Positions 1 to 7,811 are shown, numbered from the stretch's first letter. The stretch is DNA of 49,523 bases from Prevotella brunnea (GCF_008016795.1 NZ_SDIK01000007.1:1-49523), one strand, 5' to 3'. A program made the numbers and translations. Notes: generated by a model from the letters alone, not told the origin.

Positions 1-23
1 GTGAATTCAGGAAAAGACAGATT

Positions 24-237
24 ATTCTTCATTCATCTATCCAAAGCTTACCTTTCACGTTTCAAAAGCTTACCTTTTACAATGCAAAAGGTAAGGAATT
101 GGAGTGCAAAAGATAAGCTTTTACAAAATAATTAATATCATACTGATTTTCAACAAGTTATGAGACGTGCTTCGGGCGTAGTTTTTGTAATATAATTTCG
201 CGGTACTGGTCGGATCGAATTTTTACGATCAAGCCAC
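24..237 (+). repeat. MITE-like repeat, truncated copy A
   Basis: This stretch aligns along its length with the full copies at 7812-8167 and (inverted) 43624-43988. It carries the AAGCTTACCTTTT core and its inverted partner AAAAGGTAAG, followed by the shared TTTTTGTAATATAATTTC block near 180-198. The left terminal repeat is absent (bases 1-23 do not match it), and the right part is replaced near 238 by a different repeat. It is non-coding. Confidence 0.75.
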
Positions 238-238
238 C

Positions 239-304
239 CCTCAAGAACTCGATTTACAACCAACAAATGGTATTGGATAATCCCTTTGGTTCATTAAAAG
301 TTGG
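239..304 (+). repeat. second dispersed repeat (R2), copy 1
   Basis: About 66 bp match 49156-49221 at roughly 80% by eye, including the exact block TTACAACCAACA. In this copy it lies directly right of a MITE-like fragment; in the other copy it lies left of one. No coding potential is seen. Its boundaries are set only by where the similarity stops. Confidence 0.6.
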
Positions 305-370
305 AATCCACTCCTTGAATACTTGTAAGACCTAAAATTATTGAAACTTTTGATTTTTCTTTAATGAAAA

Positions 371-403
371 TTTGGCAGTATGAAATATTATTGCTAAATT
401 TGC
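371..403 (+). promoter_or_regulatory. promoter of tRNA-Cys
   Basis: TTTG (371-374), a 20-bp spacer and TAAATTTGC (395-403) match the Bacteroidetes primary sigma consensus TTTG-N19/20-TAnnTTTGC. The predicted start near 408-410 lies about 20 bases upstream of the tRNA. Confidence 0.8.
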
Positions 404-428
404 ATCCGCATTTCAGATGGAATATCAT

Positions 429-499
429 GGTGCCTGGGCCGGTCGGTTAGGTAACGGTCTGCAAAACCGTGTAGAGCAGTTCGATTCTGCTAGGCACCT
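429..499 (+). tRNA. tRNA-Cys (GCA)
   Basis: The acceptor stem GGTGCCT (429-435) pairs fully with AGGCACC (492-498), followed by the discriminator T typical of tRNA-Cys. The anticodon loop contains GCA and the T-loop has the TTCGATT form. CCA is not encoded. The gene has its own promoter and terminator, so it is a single-gene unit next to the arsenic locus. Confidence 0.95.
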
Positions 500-512
500 C
501 TTATTGTATAGT

Positions 513-547
513 AAAATATCAGGATGGGTATCCCTCCTGATATTTTT
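513..547 (+). terminator. Rho-independent terminator of tRNA-Cys
   Basis: AAAATATCAGGA (513-524) and TCCTGATATTTT (535-546) form a perfect 12-bp stem around a 10-base loop, with a run of T at the 3' side. It closes the tRNA-Cys unit and separates it from the arsenic genes. Confidence 0.85.
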
Positions 548-580
548 ATAATTTCAGATAGTTAAAATTGGGTCTATAAG

Positions 581-595
581 GGGTCAGTCGTAAAA
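581..595 (+). mobile_element. 15-bp scar of the ISAon1-like IS left end
   Basis: GGGTCAGTCGTAAAA is identical to the first 15 bases of the terminal inverted repeat of the complete IS at 17292-18734. The match stops exactly where the arsA reading frame begins. The TAA inside this scar (591-593) is the stop that bounds the arsA frame. The simplest reading is an IS insertion followed by a deletion that removed the rest of the IS and the 5' part of the ars operon. Confidence 0.75.
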
Positions 596-620
596 TGCCC
601 TGAAACAGATTCCTGCGGAG

Positions 621-1526
621 TTGCTGGAATATCCGTCTTATTATGTCCCTTTACGGTCATACAATTTATCTAATATTGCGAATATCTGCCGGATGCTTTA
701 CAGTGATAATTTAACAAATGATGCGAGCTATCAGCGGATTACCGATGCCATAGGGATGGATGAACTGGTAAACGACCTCTATCAATCAGGAAAAAGGGTT
801 GTTTTTACTATGGGAAAAGGCGGCGTGGGAAAAACCACTTTAGCCACTGAAATAGCCCTGAAATTAACAAAACTTGGTGCAAAGGTACATCTTACCACCA
901 CTGACCCCGCAAACCATCTGAATTATAACCTTGCTGTTCAGGCTGGCATTACGGTAAGCCGTATTGACGAAGCGGAAGTGTTGGAAGCCTATAAAAACGA
1001 GGTTCGCAGCAAGGCAGCGGAAACAATGACAGCCGATGATATGGAATATATAGAGGAAGATTTACGTTCACCGTGTACGCAGGAAATTGCAGTATTTAGG
1101 GCTTTTGCTGAAATTGTCGATAAGGCAGAAAATGAAGTCGTAGTAATTGACACCGCACCTACTGGACACACTTTGTTGTTGCTGGATGCAACGGAAAGTT
1201 ACCATAAAGAAGTTCAATGTACACATGGCGACACTCCCGCTTCCGTAAGAAAGCTGTTACCGCGTTTGAGAAGCCCGCAGGAAACAGAAGTCGTTATTGT
1301 GACCCTACCCGAAGCAACACCCGTATTTGAAGCCGAACGTTTGCAAATGGATTTACAACGTGCCAGGATTAATAATAAATGGTGGATCGTGAATGCTTGC
1401 TTGTCATTAACTGACACTGAAAATTCTTTCTTGCGAGCAAAGGCGCAAAATGAATTGGTTTGGATTAAGAAAGTAGAAGAATTGTCAAAGGGAAATGCTG
1501 CCCTAATAGCTTGGAAAAATAACTAA
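621..1526 (+). CDS. arsA: ArsA-type ATPase, C-terminal half only (5'-truncated)
   Basis: ArsA is the ATPase that energises arsenite export. The full protein has two P-loop halves and is about 570 residues; only the second half is here. The visible P-loop is GKGGVGKTT (about residues 65-73), followed by a DPANH switch region and DTAPTGHTLLLL. The frame is open from base 594, directly after the IS scar, and reads ALKQIPAELLEYP before the TTG at 621. No ATG lies upstream in frame, so translation would need TTG 621, CTG 600 or a fusion transcript. It lies 4 bases upstream of arsC. I infer that the N-terminal half, and probably upstream arsR/arsD, were deleted. The fragment may be non-functional, although its open frame is intact. 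Confidence 0.85.
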   Translation: MLEYPSYYVPLRSYNLSNIANICRMLYSDNLTNDASYQRITDAIGMDELVNDLYQSGKRVVFTMGKGGVGKTTLATEIALKLTKLGAKVHLTTTDPANHLNYNLAVQAGITVSRIDEAEVLEAYKNEVRSKAAETMTADDMEYIEEDLRSPCTQEIAVFRAFAEIVDKAENEVVVIDTAPTGHTLLLLDATESYHKEVQCTHGDTPASVRKLLPRLRSPQETEVVIVTLPEATPVFEAERLQMDLQRARINNKWWIVNACLSLTDTENSFLRAKAQNELVWIKKVEELSKGNAALIAWKNN

Positions 1527-1530
1527 AAAC

Positions 1531-1959
1531 ATGAAGATTTTAATTCTTTGCACAGGGAATAGCTGCCGCAGCCAAATGGCACATGGCTTTCTACAATCAT
1601 TTGACAATAAACTGGATGTCTTCTCAGCAGGAACAAAACCTGCTGAAAAGGTTAATCCGATGGCGGTAAAGGTTATGGAAGAAATAGGTATAGATTTAGC
1701 CCATAATATCCCTAAAAGTGTAAACCTATATATAGGGCAGGAATGGGATTATGTGATTACGGTCTGCGGTGGGGCAAATGAAAGCTGCCCAGTGTTTACT
1801 GGTAAAGTCGGGAAGAGACTGCATATAGGATTTGACGACCCCTCGGAAGCAATCGGAACGCCAGAGTTTATAAACAGTGAATTTCATCGGGTACGGGATG
1901 AAATAAAAGCCCGTTTCTATGATTTCTACCTGGACGAATTAAAACCACAATTAAGCTAA
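1531..1959 (+). CDS. arsC: arsenate reductase, low-molecular-weight phosphatase type
   Basis: The enzyme reduces arsenate to arsenite, normally with thioredoxin as electron donor. The 142-residue protein has the phosphatase loop CTGNSCR (C7-R13) and two further cysteines at 79 and 86, which match the C10-C82-C89 relay of the thioredoxin-linked ArsC family; a DDP acid motif is at about 102-104. It sits between the arsA fragment and acr3 with 4- and 12-base gaps, so all three form one transcription unit. No own promoter is visible, and the deletion upstream may have removed the operon's regulator and promoter. Confidence 0.93.
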   Translation: MKILILCTGNSCRSQMAHGFLQSFDNKLDVFSAGTKPAEKVNPMAVKVMEEIGIDLAHNIPKSVNLYIGQEWDYVITVCGGANESCPVFTGKVGKRLHIGFDDPSEAIGTPEFINSEFHRVRDEIKARFYDFYLDELKPQLS

Positions 1960-1971
1960 ATATTTGTTATT

Positions 1972-3024
1972 ATGGAAAAGAAACAAGGAATTGGATTTTT
2001 TGAAAAATACCTGACTATCTGGGTTGCCTTGTGCATCATTATTGGAATTGCCGTGGGACAATGGCTTCCAGCAGTTCCGCAAACATTAAGCAAATTTGAA
2101 TATGCCAACGTGTCTATACCTGTGGCAATCCTGATTTGGTTAATGATTTATCCGATGATGCTAAAAGTGGATTTTCAAAGTGTTAAGAATGTCGGCAAGC
2201 GTCCGAAAGGAATAATAGTCACTTGCGTTACAAATTGGCTGATAAAGCCATTTACCATGTTCGGAATAGCCTATTTGTTCTTCTATGTAGTTTTCAAAGC
2301 CTTTATACCTGCCGGATTAGCCGAAGAATATTTAGCTGGGGCGGTACTATTGGGGGCTGCACCTTGTACAGCTATGGTGTTCGTGTGGAGTTACCTTACT
2401 AAAGGGGATGCCGCTTATACACTGGTACAAGTGGCTGTGAACGATTTAATCATATTGGTAGCGTTTGCCCCTATCGTTGCTTTCTTGCTGGGAGTTGGCG
2501 GCGTATCAATCCCGTGGGACACTCTGTTGTTATCCGTAGGGCTGTTTGTTGTGATACCACTTGCTGCCGGGATCATTACCCGAATAATGGTTATCCGCCG
2601 CAAAGGTGTGGAGTATTTCAATAACGTATTTATTAAGAAATTTGATAATTATACGGTAGGCGGGTTGTTATTAACGCTTATTATCCTGTTTTCATTTCAA
2701 GGAGAAACGATACTGAACAATCCTCTGCATATCTTATTGATTGCAGTTCCGCTTGTGTTGCAAACAGTTCTGATATTCTTCGTTGCTTACGGTTGGGCGA
2801 AATGGTGGAAATTACCCCATGATGTTGCCGCACCTGCCGGAATGATTGGGGCAAGTAATTTCTTTGAATTGGCGGTTGCTGTGGCTATTTCTCTTTTTGG
2901 TTTACAATCCGGGGCTGCAGTGGCTACGGTGGTGGGCGTGCTGGTCGAAGTTCCGGTGATGTTGATGTTAGTAAGGATTGCCAATAACACACGAAGCTGG
3001 TTTCCGACTACAAAATCCCAATAG
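1972..3024 (+). CDS. acr3: arsenite exporter, Acr3 family
   Basis: This is a 350-residue inner-membrane protein with about ten hydrophobic segments, the usual size for Acr3. It exports arsenite, the product of ArsC. The conserved transport cysteine lies in GAAPCTAM (C132) and the conserved C-terminal glutamate in VLVEVPVM (about E326). It is the last gene of the truncated ars operon. Acr3 works without ArsA using the proton-motive force, so the arsC-acr3 pair could still give resistance if transcribed. It is named arsB in many annotations, but the sequence is of the Acr3 type. Confidence 0.93.
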   Translation: MEKKQGIGFFEKYLTIWVALCIIIGIAVGQWLPAVPQTLSKFEYANVSIPVAILIWLMIYPMMLKVDFQSVKNVGKRPKGIIVTCVTNWLIKPFTMFGIAYLFFYVVFKAFIPAGLAEEYLAGAVLLGAAPCTAMVFVWSYLTKGDAAYTLVQVAVNDLIILVAFAPIVAFLLGVGGVSIPWDTLLLSVGLFVVIPLAAGIITRIMVIRRKGVEYFNNVFIKKFDNYTVGGLLLTLIILFSFQGETILNNPLHILLIAVPLVLQTVLIFFVAYGWAKWWKLPHDVAAPAGMIGASNFFELAVAVAISLFGLQSGAAVATVVGVLVEVPVMLMLVRIANNTRSWFPTTKSQ

Positions 3025-3181
3025 GGCAAAAATCCTAATCTAACTTTATCGTAAAAAGGCTTGGTGCCGGAAATGTTTTTTCCTAACGTTTTCGACATTC
3101 TGCCTTTTACAAAAGTCAGAATAAAGATACATTTTTCGGCATTAAGACAACCGTATTTTTTTTCTTGAGTACTTTTGATGC

Positions 3182-3270
3182 TGTTTTTGTCATGTAATTT
3201 CACAGTGATAATCAGGTCGCATGTCCGGTATCAAGAATCTGTTTACCACCGTCTGAATACGAATTGGAAA
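3182..3270 (+). repeat. MITE-like repeat, internal fragment E
   Basis: About 89 bp resemble the right-middle part of the MITE-like element, including TTTTTGTCATGTAATTTC and TCAAGAATCTGTTT, and are closest to the copy at 43624-43988. Neither terminal repeat is present. It ends just before the stop codon of the convergent TamL gene. The rest of 3025-3277 shows no gene. Confidence 0.6.
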
Positions 3271-3277
3271 CAAAACG

Positions 3278-5545
3278 TTAGAATGGCAATCCCACCGCAA
3301 AATGAAGAGTAAAATCGCGTGCAAAGTTTGGATGAATTATCGGATAATGTTCTTTCGTGGTTTCATAAGCCGGATTAATGGCTTTCATGCCCGCATCGAA
3401 GCGAAGAATAAAATAATCGAAATTCAAACGCACTCCCAAGCCGTACGACATGGCGATTTGTTTATAGAATTTGCTTAACTTAAACTGCCCACCCGGTTGC
3501 TCCGTATAATTTCTTAACGTCCAAATATTTCCGGCATCTATAAATGCAGCCCCCTCAAATTTCCAAAGCAGGTGCGTACGGTATTCCATGTTCAAGTCGA
3601 GTTTAAGGTCTCCCGTTTGATTTATAAAGTCGATTCTTCCGTCCGTTCTCCTAAACCTTCCAGGTCCAAGTTCGCGAACACTCCATCCTCGCACAGAGTT
3701 TGGACCTCCCGCGATATAACGTTTTTCAAAAGGTAGCACTTTGCTATTGCCATAAGGCCATGCGATACCTATGCTACCATGAAGAATAAGAGAATTTTTA
3801 GGATCAAAAAGAAGAAGTTTAGTATAATCAATATCAAACTTTGCGTATTGAGCGTATGCGGTATTAAATAGTTTATATTGTCCTTGTGAATCTTCCTTGA
3901 GATGAAATAAACTTGAAGCTCCGTTTAGAACGTTTCCCGCTGATTCGATTTGCATTCGAATGGCATTATTGTTATTATTATAAACAACAGAAAAACCCAT
4001 CTTCATGATAAATAAATCTTCATAGTTATAGCGTAATATAGCATTTCTGTTATTTACATCATCCAAGTAATCTTTCTTAAAGGTCGCACTAATCCAAGGC
4101 ATATAGACATGGCTTAAATCAAGGACATCAAATTCAAAATTCAAGAACTTCGTTGGTTCTGCCCAATGATACTTCCATGAAGCCGAGAATACACGTCTGT
4201 GAAATTCTGGTCTGTTTTGTAAGTCCCAACTAATCGATACTTCGGATGTGGCATTGCTTCTTCGTCGAAACTCTCTTGTTGAAAAAGGTGAGAGAAAACG
4301 TGGAAATTTCAGACGAGACAACACGCTGTATTCTTCGTAATTATGATTATCGTATCCTTCTAATCCTGAAATAGCTTCGAATGCCGTTCGTAATTCCAAA
4401 CTAAAAAGTTCGCTACCTTTAAATAGGTTTCTATTCTGATAAGTTAGCGTAGCGGCAGCTCCAAAGTTTCCAGCTGTATTGGTACCTTCAGGACGAAAAG
4501 ATATTGAGTGTGGCTTGTTGTTCGATAGGTGAATATTGGCATCTAAATAATGAATGTGAGAAGGCTTACCTCCTAAAGTCCTACCTAAGATGATTTTCTC
4601 AATATCCTGGTGCTCTCTAAACTCTATATTCGTATATCTTATGGCACTCAAACGTGCAAAATTATTATACGTCTTTTGCAAATCGCTTGCAGAATAAAAT
4701 TTACCGGTCTCGATAAGATTGTTATCCGTGATGATACTATTCCTAAGTTGTAATCCGGTGGAATCGCCCGGGAGTATGTTCACTTTACCGATACGATATC
4801 TGGGGTGCAGCGATAATTCTTCTGTACTACTTGCTTTATATTTTGTCAGATGTAAGGTGATATCAACAAATTTAGAACCTTGCACGGAATCGGCAGTATA
4901 ATAGATAAAATCCTTATTAAAACGATAATATCCAGAATCATTCAATATTTTGGTCAATCTTTTCCTTTCATTATCCAAAGCGGAAACTGTGAACTGACGT
5001 GGCGTCCGATTACTCAATTTTGTGTTTAAGTGCGGATTTAGTACCTTTTCCACTATAGAATCTTGAATATCATAAACAAAGCTATTAATCATATAAGGAT
5101 TGCCGGGATGCAGAATGTAAATAGCTGTCAACTTTTTCCCTTTCACTTTGGTCTGCAATTCCACCTTTGCCTTCATATATCCCATGTTATTCAACGCGGT
5201 TTTTAAATCTTCCGCCGACAATCGAGTCTCTAAGGTATCATACACTACGGGTTCCTCTCCCATTTTTCGCAGAGTTTTATTAATCCACTTTGTAGTATCT
5301 TGCCCGGATAAGGCATAAATTCCCAAAGGTATTTTAAAGAGCGAGAACCATCTTGAATTAGCTTTCTGTCTGACATACTGTTCAAACTGTAAAGCATCAA
5401 AATTCTTTTTATTGGATTTTATCTCCACTTTGTCCAACAAATAGTCTCCTTCACCAACAAACTTATCAGCTGAACAGGAATTCAACAAAAATAAAGCGAT
5501 AAATAAAATCGGAATGAAAAAAGTCAATGGTTTTGAACGATGCAT
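3278..5545 (-). CDS. tamL: TamL-like outer-membrane lipoprotein of the BamA/TamA (Omp85) superfamily
   Basis: This 755-residue protein starts with a lipoprotein signal (hydrophobic FFIPILFIALFLLNSC, lipobox LNSC) followed by POTRA-like repeats to about residue 350 and a C-terminal 16-strand-type barrel. The Omp85 lid motif appears as VRGW in SVRGWSVRELGP near the C-terminus. In Bacteroidetes, TamL replaces TamA and is thought to work with TamB in moving components to the outer membrane. The ATG at 5545 is chosen because it places the signal peptide at the N-terminus and lies 21 bases after a -7 element; the longer frame to 5629 would start upstream of that promoter. It is divergent to the SpoU gene. 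Assignment as TamL rather than another Omp85 protein rests on the lipobox. Confidence 0.85.
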   Translation of the reverse strand: MHRSKPLTFFIPILFIALFLLNSCSADKFVGEGDYLLDKVEIKSNKKNFDALQFEQYVRQKANSRWFSLFKIPLGIYALSGQDTTKWINKTLRKMGEEPVVYDTLETRLSAEDLKTALNNMGYMKAKVELQTKVKGKKLTAIYILHPGNPYMINSFVYDIQDSIVEKVLNPHLNTKLSNRTPRQFTVSALDNERKRLTKILNDSGYYRFNKDFIYYTADSVQGSKFVDITLHLTKYKASSTEELSLHPRYRIGKVNILPGDSTGLQLRNSIITDNNLIETGKFYSASDLQKTYNNFARLSAIRYTNIEFREHQDIEKIILGRTLGGKPSHIHYLDANIHLSNNKPHSISFRPEGTNTAGNFGAAATLTYQNRNLFKGSELFSLELRTAFEAISGLEGYDNHNYEEYSVLSRLKFPRFLSPFSTREFRRRSNATSEVSISWDLQNRPEFHRRVFSASWKYHWAEPTKFLNFEFDVLDLSHVYMPWISATFKKDYLDDVNNRNAILRYNYEDLFIMKMGFSVVYNNNNNAIRMQIESAGNVLNGASSLFHLKEDSQGQYKLFNTAYAQYAKFDIDYTKLLLFDPKNSLILHGSIGIAWPYGNSKVLPFEKRYIAGGPNSVRGWSVRELGPGRFRRTDGRIDFINQTGDLKLDLNMEYRTHLLWKFEGAAFIDAGNIWTLRNYTEQPGGQFKLSKFYKQIAMSYGLGVRLNFDYFILRFDAGMKAINPAYETTKEHYPIIHPNFARDFTLHFAVGLPF

Positions 5546-5565
5546 CTCTATTTTCTTATTTTTGC

Positions 5566-5574
5566 GCAAATATA
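5566..5574 (-). promoter_or_regulatory. -7 element of the tamL-like gene
   Basis: On the minus strand these bases read TATATTTGC (TAnnTTTGC). The predicted start is near 5560, giving a leader of about 15 bases before the ATG at 5545. It supports the shorter start of the lipoprotein gene. Confidence 0.65.
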
Positions 5575-5617
5575 CTAAAAAGTTAAGGTATATGTAGCTT
5601 GGATAAAGAGTTTTTTG

Positions 5618-5626
5618 TAAATTTGC
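5618..5626 (+). promoter_or_regulatory. -7 element directly before the SpoU start codon
   Basis: TAAATTTGC matches TAnnTTTGC and is followed after three bases by the ATG at 5630, so transcription would begin at or inside the start codon. No clear TTTG lies 19-20 bases upstream. Confidence 0.5.
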
Positions 5627-5629
5627 CAT

Positions 5630-6325
5630 ATGATTTCCAATAATAAAATAAAACTTATCCGATCATTAGAATATAAGAAAGGAAGAGAAAAAGCGCAACT
5701 ATTTGTGGCGGAAGGTCCGAAAGTCGTCAATGACTTATTGGCTTCCGGATTTGAAGCCGTAGAGATCTTTGATGAATTTGAGGATATAAAAAAAATATCT
5801 TTTTTGCAACATCCGCAAAATAAGATGGGAATCTTCAAACTAAAGTCTGGAAACATTCGCAGTTTCTCCCCCGAAAAAGAATTGGCAATAGGTATAGATG
5901 ACGTCCAAGACCCGGGAAATTTTGGAACCATCATTAGGATTGCTGACTGGTTCGGAATTAAACACATATTTTGTTCATTAGGAACAGTGGACTGCTGGAA
6001 TCCGAAAGTGATTCAAGCCACGATGGGGAGTATTGCGAGAGTTGAAGTTCATTACCTTGACTTGAATGAATTTATAGACTCTCTCCCACCCCATTACCCC
6101 ATCTACGGAACGGTACTTGATGGAAATGACATTTACAATGAGGAGCTTACACCAAATGGGATTATTATTATGGGGAATGAGGGGAAAGGAATTTCAAAAG
6201 AGATAAGAAACAAAATAAACAAGAAATTACTCATTCCAAATTTCTCAAAACAGGAATGCAAAGCGGAATCGCTTAATGTGGCAATTGCAACGGCGATCAC
6301 TTGCGCTGAATTTAGAAGGAGATAA
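5630..6325 (+). CDS. SpoU/TrmH-family RNA 2'-O-methyltransferase
   Basis: This 231-residue protein methylates ribose 2'-OH in rRNA or tRNA using S-adenosylmethionine; the target base is not predictable here. The three SPOUT motifs are present in order: DDVQDPGNFGTIIR (about 91-104), IIMGNEGKGIS (about 182-192) and ESLNVAIATAI near the C-terminus, which together form the trefoil-knot cofactor site. The N-terminal 80 residues look like the usual substrate-binding domain (KNxKIKxIRSLExKKGR). It is divergent to the TamL gene, a pairing common in Bacteroidetes. A -7 element ends three bases before the ATG, so the mRNA may be leaderless. Confidence 0.9.
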   Translation: MISNNKIKLIRSLEYKKGREKAQLFVAEGPKVVNDLLASGFEAVEIFDEFEDIKKISFLQHPQNKMGIFKLKSGNIRSFSPEKELAIGIDDVQDPGNFGTIIRIADWFGIKHIFCSLGTVDCWNPKVIQATMGSIARVEVHYLDLNEFIDSLPPHYPIYGTVLDGNDIYNEELTPNGIIIMGNEGKGISKEIRNKINKKLLIPNFSKQECKAESLNVAIATAITCAEFRRR

Positions 6326-6332
6326 AAATACG

Positions 6333-6935
6333 ATGGTAATTGAAAATTTAGTAAAAAACAGAAGTATTTCGAGTTGTATATCAGCCGGACATAATCTATG
6401 GAATAAAAATTTCATGAGTTTGTGCAGATACACTATATGGCATTTACTCACAACCGCTCTTGCAATGTCTATAACCATCATCCTACTGCTTGAGAGCGTA
6501 TGGTATTTTTGGCAACCGGCATTGCTCCTGACAGTATTTCTTTTTAGCGCTTTCAATTATAAATCCTTGAGATTTATAAAGAATGTCCCGATGCTTAAAG
6601 AAAGACTATCGTTAATCTCAAGAAGTTTTCCCGGATACCTTTCTTTTTCTCTATTGGCGAGCACCATATCGCTAACAATCTATATGATTATTGCCACACC
6701 CCTGTTCATATTGTTGTATTGCTATATAGCCAATCAAAACTCAATAATTCAAGGAGATGAAAATTCGCAAACAACCTTTTTTACCATCTTGCTATATCTA
6801 ACAACTTTCGTCACAAGCGTTATTATCCTCTGCATCCATACTTGGAAATCATTCGCGATAGCGTTCTTATTTGGCAGAATGATGGCAAAAGAAAATGTTG
6901 AAAACAATGAGAAGGATACTGCCATTACAGAGTGA
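6333..6935 (+). CDS. hypothetical integral membrane protein, four segments
   Basis: I do not recognise this 200-residue protein. It has about four long hydrophobic segments (roughly residues 37-55, 58-75, 95-130 and 150-178), a short basic N-terminus and a charged C-terminal tail. The ATG at 6333 is chosen because it follows the SpoU stop by 7 bases and has an AGGAG-like site at 6317-6321; an upstream start would overlap SpoU. It probably shares the SpoU transcript. No enzyme or transporter motif is visible. Confidence 0.75.
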   Translation: MVIENLVKNRSISSCISAGHNLWNKNFMSLCRYTIWHLLTTALAMSITIILLLESVWYFWQPALLLTVFLFSAFNYKSLRFIKNVPMLKERLSLISRSFPGYLSFSLLASTISLTIYMIIATPLFILLYCYIANQNSIIQGDENSQTTFFTILLYLTTFVTSVIILCIHTWKSFAIAFLFGRMMAKENVENNEKDTAITE

Positions 6936-6975
6936 GAAATGTATAATTTCCGAACAACGTAGGAAAAGGTAGCAG

Positions 6976-7269
6976 ATGACAAAAATAGAAAGACAGAAAC
7001 AGACCGTGCGTGAGATAATAAAACTTTACGCAACACATAAAAAAGGCTGTAAAGAACTGACCGGAGAACTGAAAGAGTTGGCTGATTATTGTGATAAACG
7101 ATTGGAACATTGCCGTTGGGGAGAAAAGAAACCTGCTTGCAAGAATTGCTCATCACATTGTTATGCTAAAGAAAAACGTGAAGAAATAAGAAAAATCATG
7201 AGATGGGCAGGTCCAAGAATGTTCTTCTATCATCCGGTGAAAGCAATAAAACATCTAATGAACAAATAA
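6976..7269 (+). CDS. YgbA-type Cys-rich protein (nitrous oxide-stimulated promoter family)
   Basis: This 97-residue protein has six cysteines (25, 39, 46, 55, 58, 62) in the order expected for the YgbA_NO family, with the family signature CRWGEKKPACKNCSSHCY followed by REEIRKIMRWAGPRM. In enterobacteria ygbA is induced by nitric oxide through NsrR; the biochemical role is not established, and the cysteines could bind a metal or an iron-sulfur cluster. It lies 40 bases after the membrane protein and just upstream of a rhodanese lipoprotein, so all may be co-transcribed. Confidence 0.85.
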   Translation: MTKIERQKQTVREIIKLYATHKKGCKELTGELKELADYCDKRLEHCRWGEKKPACKNCSSHCYAKEKREEIRKIMRWAGPRMFFYHPVKAIKHLMNK

Positions 7270-7274
7270 ATCAT

Positions 7275-7317
7275 TTGAAACAAAAATTTTATCATGTTGA
7301 AACAAAATTTTATCATG
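7275..7317 (+). repeat. tandem duplication carrying the rhodanese start codon
   Basis: TTGAAACAAAAATTTTATCATG (7275 on) is followed directly by a second copy (7297-7317) with one A fewer. Each copy ends in an ATG (7294 and 7315) in the same reading frame, so the gene has two equivalent starts seven codons apart. Confidence 0.85.
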
Positions 7318-7701
7318 GGAAAAGTCCTGACGGCATTACTTGCCTTAATCGGACTCTCATCTTGTGGCTCATCCATGCAAGTAAAGACCGAAAATGTAAA
7401 CGTAAACGAGTTTGAGGCGATCATTGCCAAGAAAAAAGTGCAATTGGTGGATGTGAGAACACCTGAAGAATACACAGAAGGGCATATTCCGGGTGCTATT
7501 AACATAGATGTATTAAATTCAACATTTGAAACCATAAGTAAAAAACAGCTTAACAAAAAGCATATGGTAGCAGTGTATTGTCGTTCCGGAAAACGATCAG
7601 CCAAAGCATGCTCCATACTTAATAAAGAAGGATATAAAACAACCAACTTATTGGGAGGATTTATGGCTTGGGAGGAAAAAGACAAGCGCATAGCGAAATA
7701 A
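7294..7701 (+). CDS. rhodanese-domain lipoprotein
   Basis: This is a 135-residue protein from the first ATG, or 128 from the second at 7315. A hydrophobic signal ends in the lipobox LSSC (C24), so the mature protein is expected to be lipid-anchored in the periplasm or outer membrane. One rhodanese domain follows: VQLVDVRTPEEY, EGHIPGAINI and the active-site loop CRSGKR (C96), ending in NLLGGFMAWE. Rhodanese domains transfer sulfane sulfur or bind small thiols; the substrate is unknown. The start region was duplicated (7275-7317), and the shorter start gives the more typical signal peptide MGKVLTALLALIGLSSC. Confidence 0.9.
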   Translation: MLKQNFIMGKVLTALLALIGLSSCGSSMQVKTENVNVNEFEAIIAKKKVQLVDVRTPEEYTEGHIPGAINIDVLNSTFETISKKQLNKKHMVAVYCRSGKRSAKACSILNKEGYKTTNLLGGFMAWEEKDKRIAK

Positions 7702-7811
7702 CACCATATTTGCTGAGAACTTGAGTGCAACTTATGATAGAAACCCCATTCTTTTCAGTCAACTATCCATTTTAGCACTCTCGCAAATCACTTGACAAAA
7801 CAGATACCGGT

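Noticed and set aside
2787..3203. 138-codon minus-strand frame over the end of acr3
   Set aside because: It is the shadow of a clear transporter gene on the other strand and has no recognisable product.
5546..5629. N-terminal extension of the TamL-like protein up to 5629
   Set aside because: The extension lies upstream of the -7 element and would bury the lipoprotein signal inside the protein.
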